From contig NZ_RYFG02000107.1 in NCBI RefSeq assembly GCF_003994235.2, positions 1-64,000 on the forward strand: 64,000 nucleotides of DNA. Reading direction: 5' to 3'. Each line of letters opens with the position of its first letter. Position 1 is the stretch's first letter. The position numbers and the translations under genes are program-made. The notes under the pieces were generated by a model. It was given only the letters and a program-made list of their open reading frames with translations. It ran no database searches and had not been told where the DNA came from. This DNA is from Candidatus Methylobacter oryzae. Its GTDB lineage: Bacteria; Pseudomonadota; Gammaproteobacteria; Methylococcales; Methylomonadaceae. Positions 9,536 through 20,762 of the stretch are shown piece by piece.

Positions 9536-11548
9536 TTAAAACTCAATGGCTATTTCTCCAAATAGCGATCTTCCCGGTGAGGCGGGAATGGTATTTATGA
9601 TTTTGCGGTTGAACTCCGGATAATAAAATTTTTCGTCGAGTAAATTGTCCAAATAAAATGAAAAGGTAATGTGTTTGGTATGAGCAAAGCCTAGCAAGTT
9701 ATCCAGGCGGTAATTGGTATTGACGCTCAAGCTATGATAGCTGTTTGCGGCCGGGTTAACCTCGAGCGAGGTTGGAACGATTTTCGCTGCGCTGAAATAG
9801 GTATCGAAAGCGCTAATTTGTAAATCCGTTGTGGCATCGTAGCTTAAGCCTATTTTGGCCATGTGGTTGGGCATCTGGGTTTTATTGTTTTGATTGTGTT
9901 CATCGCGATTGGTCTGAAAAGTATAAGCGCCTTTCCATGATAAGCCTTCAAATAGTTTCGCTTCGGATTCCAGTTCAAGCCCTTCAAATTCCGCATTGCC
10001 GGCATTGCTATACTGCAAACGGACAGGATTGGTATCGGCAACCGGCACTCGGACAATCAGGTTGGAAACCCGGCTTCTAAAAGCCGTCAGAGAGATTTGG
10101 TAATCTTGGGCATGGTAAAAAATTTGCGCATCGCTGCTTTCAATCAATTCGGGTTGAATATTCCTGTTGCCCTGAACCAGTGAGGAGTTGGCACCTAATT
10201 CACCCGCGCTCGGAGAACGGTACGCCTGGTTGTAGAGTAATTTCGCGCCCAGGCTGGAGGTCAGTTCGTATACTAATCCGGTGCGTCCGACCAGGCCTTC
10301 AGTCGCTTCGCCATTGTCGATTACGCCTTGCGGCGCAGCTTTTAAATTATCGAAACGATGCCATTGGCCGCCGACACTAACCTTTAAATTATCGAGTAAG
10401 CTATAACTGGCTTCGCCGTAAATACTGGATTTTAAACTTGTATAGGGATTTAGGGTATTCGGTTGCGATACTTGCGTCACGCCACCTTCGCGCCATTCGA
10501 CCAGACCGCCGGCAACGAAGTTTAGTTTGTCTTCAAAGAAATTTAAAAAATGAGTTTGTTCAAACAGGACATTGTTTTCGTATAGATCGGTTAGATAAAG
10601 AGTGCCTTGAACGGGCAAATTATAGTTTTGGGAAAATTTGTTAAAGGTTATATTCCAGGTCGATGACCAATGCTGATTAATTTGGTGCTTGTAACCGACA
10701 TCAAAAAATAACCGGTCATTCTCAATGGGCTGGCCCGAGCCGATGGGTACCGACCCCCAATGGTTGCGTTGGTTATTCACTACAAACAGGTTGAAATTGA
10801 AATCCTTCCATTCTCCCCACAAACTGGCGCTGGTGTCGTCATCGTTGTTGCGAAAATTGGCCGGTTGTTTTCTTTCATCGATGGCTGAAAATAACCAACC
10901 GTCGCTGGCGCGGTGCCGCACTGCGCCGGTAATCGCGGCTTCGTCATTTTTCCAGGCAAATTCACTTTCCACTTGTCCTGTATTAAAGCTGCCATAACGT
11001 CCGCGTAAAGTCAGTGCATTATCCTGGTGTTTTTTAGTAACAACATTAATGACGCCGGTAAAGGCATTGCTGCCGTATAACACTGAACCCGAGCCGCGTA
11101 TAACTTCGATTTGTTCGATATGATGGATCGGAAAATCCCGAAACATGGTTTCGTTCAAACCGCCGTAAGCACTGTCACGAAACGGCCTGCCGTTGATAAG
11201 CACCAAGGTATGGTTGTTAACGTGCGTTAACGCATCCCCGCGCATCGCAGCGGTGCTGTCAGACCAGATATAGGTGCTTAACATATAAATACTGGTGACG
11301 CGGTTTAACACATCAGCCAAAGTGTTCGCTCCATAACGTTTAATGTCGTCATGGGTAACCACGCTGACAATGCCGGCGGCGGAATTTTTATTCTCGGCTT
11401 TTTTAGAGACGATTTCTACTTGCAGTACGTCTTCCAGCGACATCTCTTTCAAGGATGACAAAGACAGCGATTCTTCCGCATGGGCCGCTGGCAGGTGGGA
11501 TTGCATATATAAGAGTGCTGTAAGCACTGAAAACGGACGTATTTTCAT
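9536..11548 (-). CDS. TonB-dependent outer-membrane receptor
   Basis: The 670-residue receptor has a signal peptide (cleavage near AAHA-EE), then a plug domain ('IKRYGANTLADVLNRV', 'VLINGRPFRD', 'IEQIEVIRGSGSVLYGSNAFTGVINVVTK' in pieces) and a 22-strand-type barrel ending in aromatic 'EIAIEF'. It would import or sense a ligand using the TonB proton-motive link; the ligand cannot be read from sequence. The context is unusual: the next two genes are YfiR-like and GGDEF-EAL. Receptor, DUF4154 and diguanylate cyclase together suggest a surface-to-cyclic-di-GMP sensing line rather than simple uptake. This is inference from gene order. Confidence 0.9.
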   Translation of the reverse strand: MKIRPFSVLTALLYMQSHLPAAHAEESLSLSSLKEMSLEDVLQVEIVSKKAENKNSAAGIVSVVTHDDIKRYGANTLADVLNRVTSIYMLSTYIWSDSTAAMRGDALTHVNNHTLVLINGRPFRDSAYGGLNETMFRDFPIHHIEQIEVIRGSGSVLYGSNAFTGVINVVTKKHQDNALTLRGRYGSFNTGQVESEFAWKNDEAAITGAVRHRASDGWLFSAIDERKQPANFRNNDDDTSASLWGEWKDFNFNLFVVNNQRNHWGSVPIGSGQPIENDRLFFDVGYKHQINQHWSSTWNITFNKFSQNYNLPVQGTLYLTDLYENNVLFEQTHFLNFFEDKLNFVAGGLVEWREGGVTQVSQPNTLNPYTSLKSSIYGEASYSLLDNLKVSVGGQWHRFDNLKAAPQGVIDNGEATEGLVGRTGLVYELTSSLGAKLLYNQAYRSPSAGELGANSSLVQGNRNIQPELIESSDAQIFYHAQDYQISLTAFRSRVSNLIVRVPVADTNPVRLQYSNAGNAEFEGLELESEAKLFEGLSWKGAYTFQTNRDEHNQNNKTQMPNHMAKIGLSYDATTDLQISAFDTYFSAAKIVPTSLEVNPAANSYHSLSVNTNYRLDNLLGFAHTKHITFSFYLDNLLDEKFYYPEFNRKIINTIPASPGRSLFGEIAIEF

Positions 11549-13076
<1,528 letters not shown>

Positions 13077-13123
13077 TGGCGAACTTTTTTTAAATTACAA
13101 TAAGAACCGAACTGAGGATAACT

Positions 13124-13474
13124 ATGAGTTTTTTAATTTCTGACGCTATGGCCGCAGCAGCCCCAGCCGCCCAACAACCCGGCATTGAAGGCATGATATT
13201 CCCACTGGGCATCTTGGTGTTTTTTTACTTTTTATTCCTGCGTCCGCAATCCAAGCGCGCCAAAGAGAAAAAAGAAATGATTGCCGCAATGACTAAAGGT
13301 TCCGAGGTGGTCACTTCAGGCGGAATCTTGGGTAAAGTTGTTGATTTGGATGAAAACTTCGTCAAGCTTGAAATCTGCGACAACACTTTCATTCAAGTAC
13401 AGCGTCATAGTATCGAAAGCATGATGCCGAAAGGAACTTACAAAGCGATTACTAAAAAAGTCGCTAAAGTTTAA
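13124..13474 (+). CDS. yajC: Sec translocon accessory subunit YajC
   Basis: Small inner-membrane subunit that joins SecDF. The 116-residue protein has one membrane helix (about residues 22-41, ending in 'FYFLFLRPQSKRAKE', the family signature 'LRPQxKR') and a cytoplasmic 'GSEVVTSGGILGKV' domain. An AGGA ribosome site precedes the ATG. It lies between tgt and secD, as in most Gammaproteobacteria, and is probably co-transcribed with both. Confidence 0.97.
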   Translation: MSFLISDAMAAAAPAAQQPGIEGMIFPLGILVFFYFLFLRPQSKRAKEKKEMIAAMTKGSEVVTSGGILGKVVDLDENFVKLEICDNTFIQVQRHSIESMMPKGTYKAITKKVAKV

Positions 13475-13548
13475 TGCTATGGTTGTGGGCGCACAGTTAC
13501 TTGCGTCCGCAATGTCTCTAGGACATAGTTGAATTGTTGGAATAACAC

Positions 13549-15399
13549 ATGCAAAACCATTATCCGCTTTGGAAAAATCTATTGGTCCTGATTGTTTTTG
13601 CAGTCTCGACTATTTACGCGTTGCCGAATTTATACGGCGACGATCCTTCCGTTCAGGTGGCATCGACACGCTCCACCAAATTGGCACAAGAGCAAGCCAA
13701 TAAAATCGAATCCGACCTTAAAGCTTCCGGACTTAATATCAAACAGTTTGAATTTAATAACGGTCAAGTTTTAGCCCGGTTTAACAGCACCGACGATCAA
13801 CTCAAAGCAGCCGACTTGCTCAGGGATCAATTGTCCGACGAGTATAACGTCGCGCTAAACCTGGCGCCCACAACCCCCCCATGGCTGAGAGCTTTGGGAG
13901 CCAAAGCGATGTATTTGGGGCTTGACTTGCGCGGCGGGGTGCATTTCCTGATGGAAGTGGACATGGATGCCGCCGTTAAACAGGCTGAAGACCGCTATAC
14001 CGACGACGTGCGTCTGGCATTAAGAAACGAAAAAATCCGTTACCAGTCGGTCGCTAAAGACAGCGGTTTTATTAAAGTCAAACTGAGCTCGGCCGATGAC
14101 AAGCCGGCGTTGCTAAAGCTGCTGGGTAAGGATTTCCGGGCCTTGGAAGTCACCGAGCCGAGTGAGCAGGATCAAGTCTGGTTGAAACTTTCCGAAAAAG
14201 ACGTGCGCGAAACGAAAAAATTCGCCGTTGCGCAAAACATGACCACGTTGCGTAACCGAGTTAACGAGCTGGGCGTTGCCGAGCCGGTGATTCAACAGCA
14301 AGGTGAAAAACATATCGTCGTGCAATTGCCGGGCGTGCAAGATACAACCCGCGCCAAGGAAATTTTGGGAACAACGGCGACATTGGAATACCGGTTGGTT
14401 GACGTCGAACATGACGTACAGCAAGCCGTTGAAGGTCACGTGCCGGTCGGCAGCCGCTTGTATTACGAGCGCAACGGCAATCCGATTCTATTGGATCGCC
14501 GGGTTATCGTCACCGGAGATCAAATCGTTGATTCTTCTTCCGGTGTTGATCAGGACGGCAGGCCTTCGGTTAATATTTCCCTAAACGGCGTCGGTGCGGC
14601 CAAAATGGGTAAATTGACCCAGGCTAATATCGGCAAGCCGATGGCGGTGGTGTTCATCGAATATAAAGTTGAAACTAAAACTGTGAACGGCCAAAAAGTC
14701 CGTCATAAAGAGAAAGTTGAAAAAGTCATTAATGTAGCGACTATTCAGGGTGTTTTCAGCCATCGATTCCAGACTACCGGTTTAGACAGTCCGCAGGAAG
14801 CGCGTAATTTGTCGTTATTATTGAGAGCAGGGGCGTTGGTGGCGCCGATCGACATTGTCGAAGAACGCACGGTCGGTCCAAGCTTGGGACAAGAAAATAT
14901 CGGCAAAGGCGTTAATTCCAACGTCTATGGCTTCATAGCGGTCGCGTTTTTCATGATCGCCTACTACCGCCTGTTCGGTCTTTTTTCTATCGTCGCGTTG
15001 AGCATGAACGTGTTGATGTTGGTTGCGGTGCTGTCGCTGCTGCAAGCCACGTTAACATTGCCGGGCATGGCCGGTATCGCGCTGACCGTGGGTATGGCCA
15101 TCGACGCCAACGTGTTGATCAACGAGCGGATACGCGAGGAGCTCAGGATCGGCATGTCTCCCGGCGCCGCCATTTATGCCGGTTATGAGCGGGCTTTCGC
15201 GACTATTCTGGATTCCAATATCACCACCTTGATTGCCGGCATCGCGTTATTCACACTGGGTTCCGGACCTATCCGCGGTTTTGCGCTGGTGCTGTGTATC
15301 GGGATTTTAACTTCGATGTTCAGTGCGGTTGTTGTATCGAGAGCGTTGGTCAATCTCGCCTATGGCGGACAGCGTCAGTTGGATAAATTGGCTATCTGA
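13549..15399 (+). CDS. secD: Protein translocase subunit SecD
   Basis: Proton-driven helper that pulls preproteins out of SecYEG into the periplasm, acting with SecF. The 616-residue protein has an N-terminal helix, the 'LGLDLRGGVHFLMEVD' motif, a large periplasmic P1 domain and five C-terminal helices with 'GMAIDANVLINERIREEL' (the D/N proton-relay motif). The ribosome site is GGAAT before ATG. secF follows after 20 bp, so they form one unit. Confidence 0.98.
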   Translation: MQNHYPLWKNLLVLIVFAVSTIYALPNLYGDDPSVQVASTRSTKLAQEQANKIESDLKASGLNIKQFEFNNGQVLARFNSTDDQLKAADLLRDQLSDEYNVALNLAPTTPPWLRALGAKAMYLGLDLRGGVHFLMEVDMDAAVKQAEDRYTDDVRLALRNEKIRYQSVAKDSGFIKVKLSSADDKPALLKLLGKDFRALEVTEPSEQDQVWLKLSEKDVRETKKFAVAQNMTTLRNRVNELGVAEPVIQQQGEKHIVVQLPGVQDTTRAKEILGTTATLEYRLVDVEHDVQQAVEGHVPVGSRLYYERNGNPILLDRRVIVTGDQIVDSSSGVDQDGRPSVNISLNGVGAAKMGKLTQANIGKPMAVVFIEYKVETKTVNGQKVRHKEKVEKVINVATIQGVFSHRFQTTGLDSPQEARNLSLLLRAGALVAPIDIVEERTVGPSLGQENIGKGVNSNVYGFIAVAFFMIAYYRLFGLFSIVALSMNVLMLVAVLSLLQATLTLPGMAGIALTVGMAIDANVLINERIREELRIGMSPGAAIYAGYERAFATILDSNITTLIAGIALFTLGSGPIRGFALVLCIGILTSMFSAVVVSRALVNLAYGGQRQLDKLAI

Positions 15400-15419
15400 A
15401 GATAGCATTCGAGGATTCA

Positions 15420-16355
15420 ATGGAACTTTTTAAAATTAAACACGATATTCCGTTTATGCGCTATGGTCGGGTTACCACGACCATTTCGTTGGTGACTTTT
15501 ATTTTGGCGATACTGGCCTTATCTTTCAAAGGGCTTAATTTTGGCTTGGACTTTACCGGCGGTCTGCAAGTCGAAGTCGGCTATAACCAGCCGGCTAACG
15601 TCGAAGCGGTTCGAAAAGTTTTGGAAGAGCAAAAAATTCCCGATTTTTCGGTGCAGAATTTCGGCAGCGTCAAGGAAGTATTAATCCGCGTACCGATGAA
15701 GGCTGAAACCAACGATGTCAAGTTGAGCGAAGTGATATTGGCAAAGCTCAGAGAACAAGATCCCAGTGTCGTACTGCGTAGCGTTGAGTTTGTCGGGCCG
15801 CAAGTCGGCAAGGAATTGTTCGAAAGCGGCGGTTTGGCGATGCTGCTGGTTGTAGCGGGAATCATGGCTTATTTGGCGGCCCGCTTCGAGTGGCGTTTCG
15901 CGTTGGCGGCGATTATCGCCAATATGCACGACATCGTGATTATTCTCGGCATGTTCGCGTTTTTCCAGTGGGAGTTCACGCTGTCGGTGCTGGCCGGCGT
16001 ACTGGCGATATTAGGCTATTCGGTCAACGAATCGGTCGTGGTATTCGACCGGGTGCGGGAGAATTTCCACAAGATGCGCAATGTCAGCGTTCCGGACATG
16101 ATCGATAACGCGATCACGACGACGATGTCCCGTACCGTTATCACCCACTTTATGACGCAAATGATGGTGTTGGCGATGTTCTTCTTCGGCGGCGAAGCGC
16201 TGCATAATTTCGCGCTGGCGTTGACGATCGGCATCATTTTCGGCATTTACTCGTCGGTGCTGGTCGCAAGTCCTATCGTGCTGTGGCTGGGTGTATCGAG
16301 GGAAGACTTGATGTCGGTAAGAAAAGAAAATGCCGAAATCGACAATTTGCCTTAG
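15420..16355 (+). CDS. secF: Protein translocase subunit SecF
   Basis: Partner of SecD in the inner membrane. The 311-residue protein has the signature 'GLNFGLDFTGGLQVEV' after the first helix and 'GYSVNESVVVFDRVRENF' in the conserved C-terminal helices. AGGA precedes the ATG, 20 bp after the secD stop. Length and motifs are normal. The ndk gene follows after 88 bp, which may hold a separate promoter. Confidence 0.98.
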   Translation: MELFKIKHDIPFMRYGRVTTTISLVTFILAILALSFKGLNFGLDFTGGLQVEVGYNQPANVEAVRKVLEEQKIPDFSVQNFGSVKEVLIRVPMKAETNDVKLSEVILAKLREQDPSVVLRSVEFVGPQVGKELFESGGLAMLLVVAGIMAYLAARFEWRFALAAIIANMHDIVIILGMFAFFQWEFTLSVLAGVLAILGYSVNESVVVFDRVRENFHKMRNVSVPDMIDNAITTTMSRTVITHFMTQMMVLAMFFFGGEALHNFALALTIGIIFGIYSSVLVASPIVLWLGVSREDLMSVRKENAEIDNLP

Positions 16356-16443
16356 CGTTTTACGGCTAAGCGGATACAAGAACGGCCGCCAATCGGCTAT
16401 AATCTGCAATCTTTAAATTTTTCAATCTGGAGTTTCCTAAACA

Positions 16444-16875
16444 ATGGCAATCGAACGCACTTTTTCAATCATCAAACCCGACGCTGTAGCAAAAAATGTC
16501 ATCGGCGAAATTTACAGCCGTTTTGAAAAAAACGATTTAAAAATCGTTGCGGCAAAAATGCTGCATTTGACCAAAGAGCAAGCCGAAGGTTTTTACGCTG
16601 AGCATAAAGAGCGCGGTTTCTTCAACGACTTAGTCGCGTTTATGATTTCAGGTCCTGTGATCATGCAAGTGCTGGAAGGCGAAAACGCGGTTCTGAAACA
16701 TCGCGAAATCATGGGCGCTACCAACCCGAAAGAAGCGGCTGCCGGCACTATCCGCGCCGACTTTGCTAACAGCATCGATGAAAATGCCGTACACGGTTCG
16801 GATGCAATCGAAACTGCTAAAAGGGAAATTGCTTACTTTTTCTCAGACAATGAAATCTGTGCAAGAACCCGTTAA
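16444..16875 (+). CDS. ndk: Nucleoside diphosphate kinase
   Basis: Balances nucleoside triphosphate pools by passing phosphate through a histidine. The 143-residue length equals that of the E. coli enzyme. It shows '[12 protein letters not shown]' at the start and the active-site block '[21 protein letters not shown]' with the phospho-His. GGAG lies before the ATG. The last 26 bp overlap the start of rlmN, giving coupled translation. Confidence 0.98.
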   Translation: MAIERTFSIIKPDAVAKNVIGEIYSRFEKNDLKIVAAKMLHLTKEQAEGFYAEHKERGFFNDLVAFMISGPVIMQVLEGENAVLKHREIMGATNPKEAAAGTIRADFANSIDENAVHGSDAIETAKREIAYFFSDNEICARTR

Positions 16876-17962
16876 TACCAAAACTATCAATTTGCTCGAT
16901 TTCGACAGGAAAGGCCTCGCGGCCTTTTTTGTCGAGTTAGGCGAAAAGCCTTTTCGGGCGACACAACTGCTCAAATGGATCTATCAGGAAGGCGTCGAAG
17001 ACTTCGACCTGATGACCAATTTCAGCAAGTCACTGCGCGCTTATTTATCTGAACACTGCTATATAGCAACGCCGGAAATTGTGCTTGAAAAAGTTGCAAG
17101 CGACGGTACCTGTAAATGGGTCATGCAAACCCATTGCGGCAACCGGATAGAAACGGTCTTTATTCCCGAAGAGGGAAGGGGGACGTTATGCGTTTCATCG
17201 CAAATCGGCTGTGCATTGGCGTGTTCGTTTTGTTCTACGGCCCAACAAGGCTTTAACCGTAACTTAAGTACGTCCGAGATTATCGGCCAGTTATTTGTTG
17301 CGCAAAAGCGCTTGGGTCCGGACAACAAAATCACCAACGTTGTCATGATGGGCATGGGCGAGCCGCTGCTTAATTTCGATAATGCCGTCGCGGCGATGAA
17401 CCTGATGATGGACGATTTCACTTTCGGGTTGTCCAAACGCCGCGTGACCGTCAGCACTTCGGGCGTAGTGCCGGCCATGTACCGCTTAACCGAGGTTTGC
17501 GACGTCAGTCTTGCGGTGTCGTTACATGCGGTAACCGACGAGTTAAGGGATGAATTGGTCCCGATCAATAAAAAATATCCATTGAAGGAATTAATGGAAG
17601 CCTGCCGGGATAACGCAAAGATAGCGCCGCGGCGCACGGTTACTTTTGAATATGTGATGCTCGACGGCGTTAACGATTCGTTACAGGATGCAAGGGCGTT
17701 GATTAAGCTGTTAAAAACGGTGCCGTCGAAAATCAATTTAATACCGTTTAACCCGTTCCCTAATTCGCCCTATCGCTGTTCCAGTAAAGAAGCGATTAAT
17801 CGTTTTAAAACGCTGTTAAACGATGCAGGCATTGTGACTACGGTCCGAAAAACACGCGGCGAAGATATTGATGCCGCTTGCGGTCAGTTAGTCGGTCAAG
17901 TTAAGGATAAAAGCCGTAGGCATTTGAAAATCCATCCGGCGGGTTCCGAACGTGCCGCTTAA
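16850..17962 (+). CDS. rlmN: 23S rRNA / tRNA adenine-C2 methyltransferase RlmN
   Basis: Radical SAM enzyme that methylates A2503 of 23S rRNA and A37 of some tRNAs. The cluster-binding motif CxxxCxxC is in '[19 protein letters not shown]'. The conserved 'GMGEPLLN' and the C-terminal methyl-carrying cysteine in '[12 protein letters not shown]' are present. An upstream reading to 16763 exists, but ATG at 16850 (MKSVQEPV) gives 370 residues, the usual size, and overlaps ndk by 26 bp. pilF follows with an 11-bp overlap. Confidence 0.96.
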   Translation: MKSVQEPVNTKTINLLDFDRKGLAAFFVELGEKPFRATQLLKWIYQEGVEDFDLMTNFSKSLRAYLSEHCYIATPEIVLEKVASDGTCKWVMQTHCGNRIETVFIPEEGRGTLCVSSQIGCALACSFCSTAQQGFNRNLSTSEIIGQLFVAQKRLGPDNKITNVVMMGMGEPLLNFDNAVAAMNLMMDDFTFGLSKRRVTVSTSGVVPAMYRLTEVCDVSLAVSLHAVTDELRDELVPINKKYPLKELMEACRDNAKIAPRRTVTFEYVMLDGVNDSLQDARALIKLLKTVPSKINLIPFNPFPNSPYRCSSKEAINRFKTLLNDAGIVTTVRKTRGEDIDAACGQLVGQVKDKSRRHLKIHPAGSERAA

Positions 17963-18713
17963 AAGCGCAAACAAGATCAAGCGCTTTGCACCAGTCCTGC
18001 TGGTTGCGGTTTTGGCTGCTTGCGGTTCAACGAGTAACATTAAAAGCGATAACCCGGAAGATGTGCATTTGCAGCTGGGCGTGCGCTATTTAAATATGAA
18101 TAAGCTGGAGTTGGCCCGTGAGAACCTGCTGGAAGCAATAAAAAAGAATTCGGATAATGCACAGGCGCATAACGCGTTGGCTTTTTTGTATGAAAAATTA
18201 AATCAGCCGGACAATGCTAAAGATCATTACGAGACAGCGCTGGATTTAGCCCCCGATGATTTGGGCGTAAAAAATAATTTCGGCCGTTTTCTTTGTGAGC
18301 ACAAAGAATTTGAAGAAGGCCTCGATTTATTGACTGAATCAAGTTCAAACCCGCTAAACGATAGACAATGGCTGGCCTTAACGAACGCCGGACGATGCAA
18401 GTTGGGCATGGGCCAGAAACAGCAAGCCGAGACCTATTTCAGGCAAGCGCTGCAGCTTAACGGCACCTACGTGCCGGCATTGGCGGAAATGCAAAAAATC
18501 GCTTATGAAAAAGGCGATTTTTGGGCGGCAAAAGGTTTCTTGCAACGCTATCTGGGCGCTGCGGCGCATACGCCTGAAACCTTATGGTTTGCTATGCTAA
18601 CCGAGCGGGCGTTAGGCAATCGCGAGCTCGCTACAGAATATAAAAATTTATTGTTAGAAAAATTTCCGCTTTCAAACGAAGCAAAAAAAATCTCAGCGGT
18701 TAGTAATTTTTAA
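17952..18713 (+). CDS. pilF: Type IV pilus biogenesis lipoprotein PilF/PilW (TPR)
   Basis: Outer-membrane lipoprotein that helps the PilQ secretin reach the outer membrane and assemble. The signal peptide ends in the lipobox LAAC (Cys at about residue 24). Five to six tetratricopeptide repeats follow ('[22 protein letters not shown]', '[21 protein letters not shown]' in pieces). The start codon is GTG, inside the last codons of rlmN (11-bp overlap). 253 residues is typical. Order rlmN-pilF-hisS is standard in Gammaproteobacteria. Confidence 0.93.
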   Translation: MPLKSANKIKRFAPVLLVAVLAACGSTSNIKSDNPEDVHLQLGVRYLNMNKLELARENLLEAIKKNSDNAQAHNALAFLYEKLNQPDNAKDHYETALDLAPDDLGVKNNFGRFLCEHKEFEEGLDLLTESSSNPLNDRQWLALTNAGRCKLGMGQKQQAETYFRQALQLNGTYVPALAEMQKIAYEKGDFWAAKGFLQRYLGAAAHTPETLWFAMLTERALGNRELATEYKNLLLEKFPLSNEAKKISAVSNF

Positions 18714-18737
18714 CCCTCGATAGAATCCCTTTTAAAT

Positions 18738-20012
18738 ATGGCAAATAATATTCAAGCAATTCGCGGGATGCACGATGTTCTTCCCGAGCAGACGCCGCTT
18801 TGGCAAGCTGCGGAACAGAGCATTCGAGACGTACTCGGCGCCTACGGCTACAGTGAGATTCGCTTACCGGTCGTCGAAAAAACCGAGCTTTTCAAACGCT
18901 CGATCGGCGAGGTGACGGATATTGTCGAAAAAGAAATGTATACGTTCGAGGATAGGAACGGCGATTCGCTAACGCTACGTCCCGAAGGTACCGCGGGTTG
19001 TCTTAGAGCTTGTTTGGAGCACGGGTTACTGCATAATCAAGTGCACCGCTTATGGTACTACGGACCGATGTACAGGCACGAGCGTCCGCAAAAGGGCCGT
19101 TATCGCCAGTTTATTCAACTGGGAGTTGAAACTTACGGCATGGCCGGGCCCGACATTGATGCGGAATTGATCCTGATTATGGATCGTTTATGGAAAAAGC
19201 TGGGTATTCGCGACAAGGTTCGTTTACAGCTTAATTCCTTAGGTACAATTGCCGAACGTATTGTTTACCGGGAAAGCCTGGTCCGCTATTTTGAAGGTCA
19301 TCTGGATCAATTGGATGAAGACAGTCTGCGCCGGCTAAAGACTAATCCGCTGCGGATATTGGATACCAAAAATCCGGCAATGCGGGAAGTTGTTGCCAAT
19401 GCACCGGAATTGTCCGATTACCTGAACGATGAAAGTCGTGAACATTTTAATGCGATCACCAAGATACTGGATGACTTGGGCATTGGTTACGAACTCAATT
19501 CGCGGTTGGTGCGCGGCCTGGATTATTACAGCAAGACTGTATTTGAATGGGTCACCGACGAACTGGGGTCGCAAGGTACGGTCTGCGCAGGCGGACGTTA
19601 TGACGGCTTGATAGAACAGTTAGGCGGCAAAGCCAATCATGCCGTCGGTTTTGCGATGGGCATGGAACGCTTGTTGGCGTTGATGGAAACGTTGGAGAAT
19701 GTAGACGTTGCAAGACCCGTTGACGTCTACATGATCAGGGTCGGCGAAACAGCGGAGCAAGAAGGCATGCGCTTTGCCGAAACGATCAGGAACGAAATTC
19801 CCGGCCTGAAATTGCAGGTGAATTGCGGCGGCGGCAGTTTTAAAAGCCAGTTCAAAAAAGCCGATAAAAGCGGTGCCGAGTTTGCAATTATTCTGGGCGA
19901 CGACGAAGTCAGCCGCGGCGAGGTCAGCGTCAAACCGCTACGCGATAATGAGCAACAGCAGCAGAATATGTCACAGCAGCAGGTGATTAAGTTTTTACAG
20001 ACGCAACTGTAG
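18738..20012 (+). CDS. hisS: Histidyl-tRNA synthetase
   Basis: Class II synthetase that charges tRNA-His. The 424-residue protein begins '[12 protein letters not shown]', has motif 2 '[14 protein letters not shown]', the histidine loops '[12 protein letters not shown]' and '[14 protein letters not shown]', motif 3 '[11 protein letters not shown]' and a C-terminal anticodon-binding domain. It lies 24 bp after pilF. It ends in a Gln-rich stretch around '[12 protein letters not shown]', slightly unusual but outside the catalytic core. Confidence 0.98.
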   Translation: MANNIQAIRGMHDVLPEQTPLWQAAEQSIRDVLGAYGYSEIRLPVVEKTELFKRSIGEVTDIVEKEMYTFEDRNGDSLTLRPEGTAGCLRACLEHGLLHNQVHRLWYYGPMYRHERPQKGRYRQFIQLGVETYGMAGPDIDAELILIMDRLWKKLGIRDKVRLQLNSLGTIAERIVYRESLVRYFEGHLDQLDEDSLRRLKTNPLRILDTKNPAMREVVANAPELSDYLNDESREHFNAITKILDDLGIGYELNSRLVRGLDYYSKTVFEWVTDELGSQGTVCAGGRYDGLIEQLGGKANHAVGFAMGMERLLALMETLENVDVARPVDVYMIRVGETAEQEGMRFAETIRNEIPGLKLQVNCGGGSFKSQFKKADKSGAEFAIILGDDEVSRGEVSVKPLRDNEQQQQNMSQQQVIKFLQTQL

Positions 20013-20114
20013 CGTTTAATAACTAGGCAACAGGTGCTACTTAATATTTTAATGGGACACGGATGACTGTTGATTAGTTACCGATTTTTAAATTATTAGA
20101 CAAGAGAAAAACAA

Positions 20115-20762
20115 GTGGAAATTTACCAAACAGAAGAAGAACAGGTTGAAGCCTTAAAAAGATGGTGGAAAGAAAACTCAACCTCGACCATCGTCGGGTT
20201 GGTTATGGGTATCGTCATCATTCTGGGCTGGAATTACTGGCAGGAACATAAAAAAACACAAGCGGCGCAAGCTTCTGCAACCTACGATCAATTATTGAAA
20301 GCATTGGACGAAGATAAAAAAGAATCCGTAGATAAATTGGCCGGACGCTTGCAGGAGCAGTTTAAAGGCAGTGAGTACGCGGCATTCAGCGGTTTATTCG
20401 AGGCCAAGATAAAATCTCAGCAAGGCGATCTGGCGGCGGCAAAGCAGATTCTGAAAACTATTGCGGCAACGCCGGATAAAGCGTTGAGCAATATCGCCAA
20501 GATAAGATTGGTGCGCTTAATGCTGGCTACCGGTGAATATGAGCAAGGTTTGCAGGTCATTAACGACGTCGATGCAAAAGAAGCGTCGGGCTACTCAGCC
20601 AGCTATGATGAATTAGTCGGCGATTTATACGTAGCGCTGGATCGTTTGGACGAAGCGCGGACATCGTATCAAAACGCTCTAAGAAATGGGCAGCCGTCGC
20701 CGTTATTGCAGTTCAAAATCGATGATTTAACCGCTCAAGAAAAGTTAGAACCCCAAAAATAA
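20115..20762 (+). CDS. yfgM: YfgM-like TPR membrane protein, Sec/BAM ancillary
   Basis: The 215-residue inner-membrane protein starts with GTG, has 'EEEQVEALKRWWKENS' then one membrane helix (about 25-43, 'TIVGLVMGIVIILGWNYW') and a periplasmic TPR-like domain (DUF2133). YfgM associates with the SecYEG translocon and the periplasmic chaperone network. Position between hisS and bamB is conserved. Its stop overlaps the bamB start (TAATG). Confidence 0.92.
   Translation: MEIYQTEEEQVEALKRWWKENSTSTIVGLVMGIVIILGWNYWQEHKKTQAAQASATYDQLLKALDEDKKESVDKLAGRLQEQFKGSEYAAFSGLFEAKIKSQQGDLAAAKQILKTIAATPDKALSNIAKIRLVRLMLATGEYEQGLQVINDVDAKEASGYSASYDELVGDLYVALDRLDEARTSYQNALRNGQPSPLLQFKIDDLTAQEKLEPQK

Noticed and set aside
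9388-9546. N-terminal extension of the YfiR-like protein
   Set aside because: It is translated from the 54-bp tandem repeat and would bury the signal peptide; the ATG at 9387 is the natural start.
16763-16849. N-terminal extension of RlmN inside ndk
   Set aside because: It is the ndk coding sequence in another frame; MKSVQEPV at 16850 gives the normal length.
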